Shown: one piece after another, positions 1 through 5,464 of the stretch
How positions within the stretch are numbered: the stretch's first letter is position 1
Layout: the number at the start of each line of letters is the position of its first letter
The notes under the pieces: model-generated
Database searches by the model: none
The model's input: the letters and a program-made list of their open reading frames with translations, nothing else
Told to the model about the DNA's origin: nothing
DNA from: Bacteroidota bacterium
GTDB taxonomy: Bacteria > Bacteroidota > Bacteroidia > Bacteroidales > Marinifilaceae
DNA: 5,464 bases
NCBI GenBank assembly: GCA_023400335.1
Contig: JAEXFF010000084.1
Coordinates: forward strand, 1 to 5,464
Direction of reading: 5' to 3'
Program-made: the position numbers and the translations under genes

Positions 1-71
1 TTGCCGGAAGTTTTGTTTTCAACTCCCCAGATCCTCTGAAGACCATAAGTGACTTGAAAGAATTGAAATAA
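1..71 (+). CDS. 3' end of an unidentified protein (partial)
   Basis: A plus-strand reading frame is open from the window edge (first complete codon at 3-5) and closes with TAA at 69-71. The 22 visible residues begin AGSFVFNSPDP and end SDLKELK; they contain no motif I can assign to a family. The tail is hydrophilic and has no membrane segment. The stop lies 14 bases before the ATG of the FtsE-type gene on the same strand and no promoter is visible between them, so the two are probably co-transcribed. The evidence that it is coding is the open frame and its position just before another gene, which makes the call moderate; the function is unknown. Confidence 0.5.
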   Translation, partial: AGSFVFNSPDPLKTISDLKELK

Positions 72-85
72 ACCGAAATCCGACT

Positions 86-1096
86 ATGTCTGAAATAATT
101 ATAAAAGCCGATAAGGCTGTTATCCGCCAACAAAAAGTGGCTATACTGAAAGATGTCACCCTGGAAATAGAAAGCGGAGAATTTATCTATATCATCGGTA
201 AGGTTGGAAGTGGCAAAAGCTCTTTTTTGAAAACATTGTATGCCGAACTTCCTTTGGAATACGGGAATCTGGAAGTAGCCGGATTTCAACTGAAAAAAAT
301 TAAAAAGTCCCAGATCCCTTTATTGCGGAGAAAATGCGGAATTGTATTCCAGGATTTTAAACTGCTTACCGACCGGAATGTCTATGCAAATCTGGAATTT
401 GTACTAAAAGCTACGGGCTGGAAAAACAAAAAAGCCATAGAGGAACGGATAGATACGGTACTGAATAAGGTGGAAATGCCCGATAAAAAGTTTAAAATGC
501 CGCATGAATTATCCGGCGGAGAACAACAACGTATCGTATTGGCCCGGGCACTTTTAAATGCTCCTCCCATCATTCTGGCCGATGAGCCGACAGGTAATAT
601 CGATCCGGAAACCTCTTACCGTTTGGTAGAATTATTAAAAGACCTCAGCGAAAGCGGAAAAACGATTATCATCGCTACCCACCAATACGATTTGATTAAA
701 CGTTATCCGGGACGCGTATTGCGTTGCGAAAACGGGACCCTGACGGAAGACGAACAACTCACTGTACGTCCTCACACTTTAGCTCCGGCAGATATTGAAA
801 GTATCGAAAACACCCCTTTAGCCGCAGAAGCCTTACCTGCAGCAGAAGGACTGGTTTCGGGCCCGATTGATATACAAGCCTACCCCGCCATCCAAGCAGA
901 GAAGAATGGGAAAACAGAAACTTCTGCTGAAGAATCTGAAGAAACTCTCCCCTCCGACGGGGAAAGGGATACACCTCCATTCGTATCAGAAGCAAAGGAA
1001 ACTTCTGCAATAATTTCCGACGATAAGCCGGAGAAACAAAAACCGGATTCTCCCGCCCGAACAGAACAACCTTTTGGTTTTGAACTAATGGATTGA
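86..1096 (+). CDS. ftsE: FtsE-type cell-division ABC transporter ATP-binding protein with long C-terminal tail
   Basis: This is a cytoplasmic ABC ATPase of 336 residues. All nucleotide-binding motifs are present and intact: Walker A GKVGSGKS (38-45), Q-loop glutamine 89 in VFQDFKLL, signature LSGGEQQR (142-149), Walker B IILADEP (162-168), and the H-loop histidine 199 in ATHQ. The short core, the KTLY after Walker A and VFQDFKLL resemble FtsE. In the known family FtsE pairs with the membrane protein FtsX at the divisome and couples ATP hydrolysis to activation of peptidoglycan hydrolases. FtsE is usually about 220-230 residues. Here the ATPase ends near residue 228 and residues 229-336 form a low-complexity, probably disordered tail rich in E, P, S, T and A, with short repeats (AAEAL/AAEGL, two ETSA) and the end FGFELMD. 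No ftsX lies next to it. ATG 86 gives the expected N-terminus. A LolD or MacB-type ATPase is the main alternative, since these subfamilies share the motifs. Confidence 0.85.
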   Translation: MSEIIIKADKAVIRQQKVAILKDVTLEIESGEFIYIIGKVGSGKSSFLKTLYAELPLEYGNLEVAGFQLKKIKKSQIPLLRRKCGIVFQDFKLLTDRNVYANLEFVLKATGWKNKKAIEERIDTVLNKVEMPDKKFKMPHELSGGEQQRIVLARALLNAPPIILADEPTGNIDPETSYRLVELLKDLSESGKTIIIATHQYDLIKRYPGRVLRCENGTLTEDEQLTVRPHTLAPADIESIENTPLAAEALPAAEGLVSGPIDIQAYPAIQAEKNGKTETSAEESEETLPSDGERDTPPFVSEAKETSAIISDDKPEKQKPDSPARTEQPFGFELMD

Positions 1097-1120
1097 CCGG
1101 TTCAGAATGTCCAAAAGGTT
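1068..1120 (+). terminator. inverted repeat over the ftsE stop codon, possible terminator or mRNA 3'-end structure
   Basis: AACCTTTTGG (1068-1077) is exactly reverse-complementary to CCAAAAGGTT (1111-1120). Inside it, 1078-1085 (TTTTGAAC) pairs with 1100-1107 (GTTCAGAA), with one G-U wobble. The result is a stem of 10 bp plus 8 bp with a 3-base bulge (1108-1110) and a 14-base loop (1086-1099). The stop codon of ftsE lies in that loop, so the left arm encodes the last residues of the protein. No U-tract follows directly; a T-rich stretch comes only about 20 bases later (1141-1150). It may therefore be an RNA-stabilising or translation-linked structure rather than a classical intrinsic terminator. 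Confidence 0.35.
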
Positions 1121-1146
1121 AAACGGGCAAAGGTGTCATTCTCTTA

Positions 1147-1184
1147 TTTTGCAATTACAGGAGAGTTGTATGTTTATTGCAAAA
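1147..1184. terminator. inverted repeat in convergent gap, possible bidirectional terminator
   Basis: TTTTGCAAT (1147-1155) is a perfect reverse complement of ATTGCAAAA (1176-1184). A further 4 bp (TACA 1156-1159 with TGTA 1167-1170) can stack inside it, leaving a 7-base loop and a 5-base one-sided bulge. It sits between the convergent ftsE and LysM genes and overlaps the last codons of the latter. T-rich sequence follows on the plus strand (1191-1200). The stem is AT-rich, so stability is modest and the call is tentative. Confidence 0.3.
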
Positions 1185-2913
1185 CTTCGACTTTTATTTT
1201 ATAGTCGGAACCGTAATTGACAATATACAATCCCCGGTTTTCCCAACCGCAACCGGGACACATCCTTTCAAAACGAAAAACGGAAAAGACTCCCCGGGGA
1301 TCCGCCTGATAAAAAGCCTGCGGGAAATGAACTCCGAAACGGGCGGCCAACGGAATAAAATACAATCCTAAATCGTAAGCCTTATTTGTCAATGTATGAG
1401 GCTCCGAATCAAAATATTCCCTGTATTTTGCAGCAAAATTTTTCGCTTCTTCTGCATAATTATCTACATAACTATACGTAAAAAGCTTTACATTTAATTT
1501 ATAAAAGTTTTCATGATCGATGGAAGTAAAATTCTGCCAGTCCGGAAAACCGACCACCGTAATTTTATAAGCATCTTTTAAAAGAGATAATACAGGTAAT
1601 ATCTTTGTCAAATCAGTTTCCCGGGAAGTGGGCAATATCAGAATATTTTCCTGCTCCTCACTCAGCATCAGCTTTAATCCTTCCAGTGTTTCCGCCCGGA
1701 AATCCCAATTAAAAAACCGGACTCCCGGTAAAGTTTCCAATCGTTCTATCCACATTTTTTTCTCCATCCTGTCTTTCTGAGTTTGCTCGTCATTCCCGGC
1801 TTCCTGTAAAAATTTAAAGCCGATAATATTCGCAGACGCCCGTTGTTCGCCTATCCAATAAATCATCTTTTCAATCAGGGAAGCAAAAGAAATGTTGACT
1901 TGCAAAAAATTCGGATCCTGTCCGAAATTCTCATTCCTTGCAGAGAGAGGATACACAACGGGAATTTGTTTGTTCAGAAGATTTTCCATCAATATACGGT
2001 ATTCAGAACCATATACCGGACCGATAATCAAATCCGGATTTAATTTATTCAAAGCCGCAACGATTTCATTCATTTTAGTATTACTCTTTTCGGTATCGAA
2101 AACATGCAAATCAATTTTATAACCGGCCTGTTTCAGACTATCAACCGCCAGTAAAATCCCTTCATAAAAATATACAAACTGTTCTGATTTATGCAAAACA
2201 GAAACGGGGGTCGGGATTTTTCCTCCTGTAGTATCTGTAGCCATCAGGGCGATATCAACATTTTGCTGCGCAAATAAAGGTAAGAGGAGGGCCACCTTCA
2301 CGTATTTGTTTTCCGGTACCGAATGATCAATAATCAAAGGAAGAGTATCAATGGTCAATGTATCCTTTTTCCCGCTTTCATTCTCCCCTTCTTCCGCTGA
2401 AACTTCCGCCGTTTCTATTTTTTCATCCGGATTTCCGTCAGCACTTCCCCCCTTGTCTTCTCCGATCTGACTGATATCGATCGCCCGCAAAGGTAAACGT
2501 ACGATTGCTCCTATAGAAAGGGGTGTATTTTCATACGTTTTATTCTCCCTCAGAATACGTTTTACTTTAATTCCAAATTTCCGGGAAATGGAATACAAGG
2601 TCTCTCCTTTTACTACTTTATGATAATAATATTCTCCGTCCTGCTGTACATAAGGAGCTACATAAGGGATTTTTAATACTTCAAAAACAGACAATTCATT
2701 CCCCTGTTTTTTATTCAATGCTTTTACCTCTTCCACATCCACTCCATAAGCCTTACAAATAGAAAACAAAGTTTGTCCCTGTTCCACTACGTGCAGATAA
2801 TAATTTTTCCCTTTGATAACTATAATATCAGTTGATTTACGTATTTCCGGCGTCTGTCCGCACAACTGATAACCCACCAATAACAAAAAAAATAAGAGAA
2901 TGAATTTCGACAT
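1174..2913 (-). CDS. exported protein with two LysM domains and a PBP-like (receptor ligand-binding) domain
   Basis: The 579-residue protein starts with a signal peptide (hydrophobic 4-17, probable cleavage at LCG|QTPEI, residues 19/20). LysM repeat 1 spans about 39-84 (YYLHVVEQGQTLFSICKAYG) and repeat 2 about 96-141 (YYHKVVKGETLYSISRKFG), both with the usual core; LysM binds the glycan chains of peptidoglycan. An acidic, Ser/Gly-rich linker follows (about 148-200). From about 204 (VKVALLLPLF) to the C-terminus the sequence resembles type-1 periplasmic-binding proteins of the branched-chain amino-acid receptor kind: FYEGILLAVDSL (249-260), LNPDLIIGPVYGS (291-303), IPVVYPLSA (317-325). No ABC permease genes are adjacent, so transport is unlikely; a wall-bound sensor or regulator in the periplasm is my inference. 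C18 is not in a convincing lipobox. CPGC at 552-555 could form a disulfide. The start is fixed by the signal peptide. Domain calls are firm; the exact role is unknown. Confidence 0.85.
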   Translation of the reverse strand: MSKFILLFFLLLVGYQLCGQTPEIRKSTDIIVIKGKNYYLHVVEQGQTLFSICKAYGVDVEEVKALNKKQGNELSVFEVLKIPYVAPYVQQDGEYYYHKVVKGETLYSISRKFGIKVKRILRENKTYENTPLSIGAIVRLPLRAIDISQIGEDKGGSADGNPDEKIETAEVSAEEGENESGKKDTLTIDTLPLIIDHSVPENKYVKVALLLPLFAQQNVDIALMATDTTGGKIPTPVSVLHKSEQFVYFYEGILLAVDSLKQAGYKIDLHVFDTEKSNTKMNEIVAALNKLNPDLIIGPVYGSEYRILMENLLNKQIPVVYPLSARNENFGQDPNFLQVNISFASLIEKMIYWIGEQRASANIIGFKFLQEAGNDEQTQKDRMEKKMWIERLETLPGVRFFNWDFRAETLEGLKLMLSEEQENILILPTSRETDLTKILPVLSLLKDAYKITVVGFPDWQNFTSIDHENFYKLNVKLFTYSYVDNYAEEAKNFAAKYREYFDSEPHTLTNKAYDLGLYFIPLAARFGVHFPQAFYQADPRGVFSVFRFERMCPGCGWENRGLYIVNYGSDYKIKVEVLQ

Positions 2914-2961
2914 ATATCGATTCGTTTAGCTATAAAACAATTATAATACGGCTTAGCTGGG

Positions 2962-2969
2962 CAAAAATA
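2962..2969 (-). promoter_or_regulatory. candidate Bacteroides-type -7 element for the LysM gene
   Basis: Read on the minus strand, 2969 to 2962 is TATTTTTG, a full match to the Bacteroidetes -7 consensus TAnnTTTG. It lies 48 bases upstream of the LysM-gene ATG, which would give a 5' leader of about 40 bases. The matching -33 TTTG is not exact; only a T-rich run (minus strand, about 2995-2988) is present at roughly the right distance. Confidence 0.4.
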
Positions 2970-3002
2970 CGAAAAAGTAATAGATAATTTAAAAATCTAA
3001 GC

Positions 3003-3010
3003 TAATTTTG
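3003..3010 (+). promoter_or_regulatory. candidate Bacteroides-type -7 element for the PASTA-rluD operon
   Basis: TAATTTTG matches the Bacteroidetes -7 consensus TAnnTTTG and is followed by CA, as often seen. Transcription would begin near 3015, leaving about 98 bases of leader before the PASTA-protein ATG. No clear -33 TTTG is found upstream. The upstream AT-rich stretch (2970-3002) is shared with the divergent LysM promoter. Confidence 0.4.
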
Positions 3011-3012
3011 CA

Positions 3013-3102
3013 ATGCTGAAGAAAAAGATCGCAGCGAAGGAGTATCTTCCGGAATATCCGGACATTCCATTGAGGCAGTCAGAGAAAGACAAATCCATTT
3101 AA
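3013..3102 (+). CDS. possible 29-residue small protein or leader peptide upstream of the PASTA gene
   Basis: An ATG at 3013 opens a 29-codon frame ending in TAA at 3100-3102, 11 bases before the PASTA-gene ATG. The predicted peptide is hydrophilic and lysine-rich at its start (MLKKKIAAKEYLPEYP), has no membrane segment or signal peptide, and resembles no family I know. It fills almost the whole 5' leader. Against it: the candidate -7 promoter element ends only 3 bases before the ATG, so transcription from that promoter would start at or past the start codon, and an ORF of this length can arise by chance. It could be real if transcription begins further upstream or if it is translated without a leader. 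Confidence 0.2.
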   Translation: MLKKKIAAKEYLPEYPDIPLRQSEKDKSI

Positions 3103-3113
3103 AGCGTACAAAT

Positions 3114-3926
3114 ATGACATTAAAGTATCCGAAATTAACATTTTTTCTTTTGAATTTATTCATTGCGATTCTTTTATTGATCGGTATCGGATTCTTTGTA
3201 TTAAGGTATTTGGAAAAGTATACTCAACACGGTTATGCAATATCCGTTCCTTCTTTCCGGGACCTTACTCCTGAACAAGCCGGACAGTTGGCTCTTCAGA
3301 ATAAGCTAAACGTAATTGTCATCGATTCTATATACGATGAAAATGCACGTCCCGGGACCATACAGGAACAATATCCGCTGGAAGGTTCTAAAGTAAAAAA
3401 TAACCGGACAATCCAGTTGATCATGAATGCCCGGGACCCGGAGCGGATAGCTCTGCCTCCTTTAACAAATATTCCGTATCGTCAGACGCTAAAAACGTTA
3501 AAAATGAAAGGGTTTGAAATCGGACGCATCGAATATATGCCTTCGGAATTTAAAAATCTGGTTTTACAATTAAAATATCAGGGAGAAACTGTGGAAGCCG
3601 GTGCCCTTTTAATGAAAGGAGATACTATCGATATTGTACTCGGACAAGGAAATGACGGCTATAATACGGTATTAATCCCTCGTTTGTACAATCTGAAGAT
3701 TGATGAAGCCAGCCGGCTGTTGAAAGAAAATTACCTCAATTTAGGGGAAATCGTCAGAGATTCGCTGATGGAAGCAGATAAAGACAGTAAAAATGCCATT
3801 ATCTATTGGCAAGACCCTCCGTATAGCAAAAATATACGTATACCCGCCGGAACTCCCGTGAATGTACATGTCACTTTTGACACTTTAAAAATTCACGCCC
3901 TGGACTCTTTACTCATGATGGAATAA
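3114..3926 (+). CDS. membrane-anchored PASTA-domain protein (three PASTA repeats, no kinase)
   Basis: The 270-residue protein has a short basic N-terminus (MTLKYPK), one transmembrane helix at about 8-30, and then a periplasmic part made of three PASTA-like repeats at about 43-107 (SVPSFRDLTPEQAGQLA), 112-177 (ALPPLTNIPYRQTLKTLK) and 185-256 (TVLIPRLYNLKIDEASRLL). Each shows the typical proline-rich opening, a helix that places residues along the repeat, and a closing strand (QLIMNA, DIVLGQG, NVHVTF). PASTA domains in Ser/Thr kinases and penicillin-binding proteins are associated with peptidoglycan or muropeptide binding; here there is no kinase or transpeptidase domain, so an anchored wall-binding or scaffold role is inferred. 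The ATG is preceded by A-rich sequence (ACAAAT) and puts the helix at the N-terminus as expected. The rluD start lies 17 bases downstream, which suggests one operon. Confidence 0.85.
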   Translation: MTLKYPKLTFFLLNLFIAILLLIGIGFFVLRYLEKYTQHGYAISVPSFRDLTPEQAGQLALQNKLNVIVIDSIYDENARPGTIQEQYPLEGSKVKNNRTIQLIMNARDPERIALPPLTNIPYRQTLKTLKMKGFEIGRIEYMPSEFKNLVLQLKYQGETVEAGALLMKGDTIDIVLGQGNDGYNTVLIPRLYNLKIDEASRLLKENYLNLGEIVRDSLMEADKDSKNAIIYWQDPPYSKNIRIPAGTPVNVHVTFDTLKIHALDSLLMME

Positions 3927-3943
3927 ATTTTGAAATCTTGTCT

Positions 3944-5002
3944 ATGGCAGAATATCTGGAAGAAATGGAAGAACCGGAAGAAATTCCGGAAGAAGGGACG
4001 GAACCACAGGAAATGTACGAACACTACCGTATTGAAGCAGACAAAGGTCAGCTACCTCTACGGATAGATAAATTTCTGATGACCCGTCTTCCCAATGCTT
4101 CCCGGACAAAAATACAAGAAGCTGCTGATGCCGGTTGTATTCTGGTAAATGATAAACCCGTAAAATCCAATTACAAGGTAAAACCCAACGATAGTATATC
4201 GGTTATAATGTCTTATCCCAAAAGGGAAATTGAAATTATACCGGAAAATATCCCGCTGGATATTGTATACGAAGACGAACAATTAATGGTCATCAATAAA
4301 CCTGCAGGAATGGTGGTACATCCGGCTTTCGGGCATTTCAGCGGCACTCTGGTAAATGCACTGGTGTGGCACCTGAAGGATAATCCCCTCTTCAGCACGA
4401 ATGACATACGCCCCGGCCTGGTGCACCGTATCGACAAAGATACTTCAGGTTTGCTCGTTATTGCGAAAACGGAACAGGCTAAAGCTCACCTGGCATTGCA
4501 ATTTTTTAATAAAACTTCCGATCGGAAATATGTTGCCCTATGCTGGGGAAACCTAAAAGAAGACACAGGCACCATTACAGGACATATCGGACGACATACC
4601 GTTAATCGTAAAATCATGTCCGTATATCCGGACGGAAGTCATGGAAAACATGCAATCACTCACTATAAAATAATTGAACGTTTGGGTTACGTAAATCTGG
4701 TAGAATGTATATTGGAAACAGGCCGTACCCATCAAATCCGTGCCCATTTTAAATACATAGGACATCCGCTTTTCAACGATGCGGAATACGGCGGAAATGA
4801 AATATTAAAAGGGACCACTTTTACGAAGTATAAACAATTTGTAAACAATTGTTTCGAAATTTGTCCCCGTCAGGCACTGCATGCCAAAACCCTCGGTTTC
4901 ACTCATCCCCTTACCGGTAAACGCCTTTCTTTTGATTCCCCTCTTCCGGAAGATATGAAACAACTTATAGAAAAATGGCGCAATTATACCAGTGAGCGCT
5001 AA
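3944..5002 (+). CDS. rluD: RluD/RluA-family 23S rRNA pseudouridine synthase
   Basis: This enzyme isomerises uridine to pseudouridine in RNA; E. coli RluD acts on helix 69 of 23S rRNA (U1911, U1915, U1917). From ATG 3944 the product has 352 residues. Residues 1-28 form a very acidic extension with 12 glutamates. An S4 RNA-binding domain follows at about 39-88 (LRIDKFLMTRLPNASRTKIQ). The catalytic domain contains HRIDKDTSGLLVIAKT (161-176) with catalytic aspartate 164, the family motif LETGRTHQIRAH (257-268), GHP (273-275), YGG (282-284) and LHAKTLGFTHP (312-322). All expected active-site motifs are intact. A TTG at 3938 is an in-frame alternative start that would add two residues (M-S); ATG 3944 is preferred as the stronger start. 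It follows the PASTA gene by 17 bases, with no promoter seen between. RluD is the best subfamily match, but specificity among RluA-family members is not certain from sequence alone. Confidence 0.88.
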   Translation: MAEYLEEMEEPEEIPEEGTEPQEMYEHYRIEADKGQLPLRIDKFLMTRLPNASRTKIQEAADAGCILVNDKPVKSNYKVKPNDSISVIMSYPKREIEIIPENIPLDIVYEDEQLMVINKPAGMVVHPAFGHFSGTLVNALVWHLKDNPLFSTNDIRPGLVHRIDKDTSGLLVIAKTEQAKAHLALQFFNKTSDRKYVALCWGNLKEDTGTITGHIGRHTVNRKIMSVYPDGSHGKHAITHYKIIERLGYVNLVECILETGRTHQIRAHFKYIGHPLFNDAEYGGNEILKGTTFTKYKQFVNNCFEICPRQALHAKTLGFTHPLTGKRLSFDSPLPEDMKQLIEKWRNYTSER

Positions 5003-5041
5003 AAATCAAGAAGCATTAATTCATTTCCCCCTGGATGTCCA

Positions 5042-5464
5042 TTACTCCACCACCCTTACCTGTCCGCTAATCAGCAAAAGGGAAAGTTCCGAAACTTTTG
5101 CCTGATAGATGGCAGATAATTTGCGGTCCACAGCATCTATATAACTGCGTTGGAATTCCCGGAATTCAATACCCGACAAGGTTCCGAGTTTGTACTTTTC
5201 CAAAGCTGCATCCAGATTCTCAAAGGCCACTTCCGCACTCTCATTTTCGAAATTGACAATCTGCAGATTGTTTTCATAAGTATTATACAACTGGGCCAAA
5301 TCCGCCAGGGTTTGTAATTCGACATCCCGGTAGGACCACTCCACATTTTCTTGTTCCAGTTTTGCATTCCGGATTTTACGGATATTCTCCGTCCGGTTAA
5401 AAACATTCATTTTTAAAGCAAATCCCCAGTAAAAACCGTTCGACCGGTTCAAAGAAGTATTGGC
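5042..5464 (-). CDS. TolC-family outer-membrane protein, C-terminal part (start outside window)
   Basis: The minus-strand frame is open through the right edge and ends with TAA at 5042-5044, so only the last 140 residues are visible. They match the second half of TolC-type efflux channels: a beta-strand-like stretch (GFYWGFALKMNVFNR), a long helix (about 25-66, YRDVELQTLADLAQLYNTYE), then the conserved turn YKLGTLSGIEF (about 90-100) and a final helix with FQRSYIDAVDRKLSAIYQAK. TolC trimers form the outer-membrane duct for RND or ABC exporters. Partner pump genes, if any, would lie upstream of this gene on the minus strand, outside the window to the right. A TTG at 5452-5450 could be mistaken for a start, but the frame continues past it (ANTS precedes), so it is internal. 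The gap to the convergent rluD is 39 bases (5003-5041), with no clear terminator hairpin. Confidence 0.85.
   Translation of the reverse strand, partial: ANTSLNRSNGFYWGFALKMNVFNRTENIRKIRNAKLEQENVEWSYRDVELQTLADLAQLYNTYENNLQIVNFENESAEVAFENLDAALEKYKLGTLSGIEFREFQRSYIDAVDRKLSAIYQAKVSELSLLLISGQVRVVE

Noticed and set aside
1892..2122. Plus-strand ORFs of 66 and 76 codons inside the LysM gene
   Set aside because: They lie antisense within a well-supported coding region and their translations show no domain or consistent composition; they are shadow frames.
3047..3062. Repeated TCCGGA in the PASTA leader
   Set aside because: CCGG-containing hexamers are common throughout this window, and the two copies form no stable extended stem.
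3938..3943. TTG at 3938 as the rluD start
   Set aside because: It adds only two residues before an in-frame ATG at 3944 and has no better upstream context, so the ATG was chosen; the TTG remains possible.
3926..3943. Possible promoter between the PASTA gene and rluD (TAAATTTTG)
   Set aside because: The spacing between TA and TTTG is one base too long for TAnnTTTG and there is no -33 element; co-transcription is the simpler reading.
4213..4437. Minus-strand ORFs within rluD
   Set aside because: They are antisense to conserved RluD motifs and encode no recognisable product.
5003..5041. Terminator between rluD and the tolC-type gene
   Set aside because: No stem longer than about 4 bp followed by a T-run could be found in the 39-base gap.
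5450..5452. TTG at 5452-5450 (minus) as the start of a short 136-residue protein
   Set aside because: The frame stays open to the window edge and the visible part is only the C-terminal half of a TolC-type protein, so this codon is internal.

Overview
The window looks like chromosome from a Bacteroidetes, most likely Bacteroidales (an Odoribacter, Butyricimonas or Parabacteroides type organism). The clues are the protein families and their domain layouts, start codons preceded by A-rich sequence rather than clear Shine-Dalgarno motifs, and two matches to the Bacteroides -7 promoter element TAnnTTTG. The species cannot be named from this sequence. Codon use and base composition look uniform by eye. 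I see no mobile element, CRISPR array, tRNA or rRNA gene.

Layout. Positions 1-71 hold the last codons of an unidentified plus-strand gene. It is followed after 14 bases by an FtsE-type ABC ATPase (86-1096, +) with an unusual tail of about 105 residues. Convergent to it is a minus-strand gene (1174-2913) for an exported protein with two LysM domains and a periplasmic-binding-protein-like domain. The 77-base gap between them is bracketed by two inverted repeats, 1068-1120 and 1147-1184, that may act as terminators. A 200-base divergent intergenic region (2914-3113) carries a candidate promoter in each direction and a 29-codon ORF. A plus-strand pair follows: a membrane-anchored three-PASTA-domain protein (3114-3926) and an RluD-type 23S rRNA pseudouridine synthase (3944-5002). 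The window ends inside a minus-strand TolC-family outer-membrane protein, of which only the C-terminal 140 residues are visible (5042-5464).

Theme. Four of the five recognisable genes concern the cell envelope: a division-linked ABC ATPase, a LysM peptidoglycan-binding protein, a PASTA protein and an outer-membrane efflux channel. The fifth modifies the ribosome and appears co-transcribed with the PASTA gene. The families are known and nothing here is clearly a new system. The most interesting points are the tailed FtsE without an adjacent ftsX, the LysM plus PBP-fold protein whose layout invites comparison with LpoA-type regulators of wall synthesis, the kinase-free PASTA protein coupled to RluD, and the undescribed small ORF in the PASTA leader.
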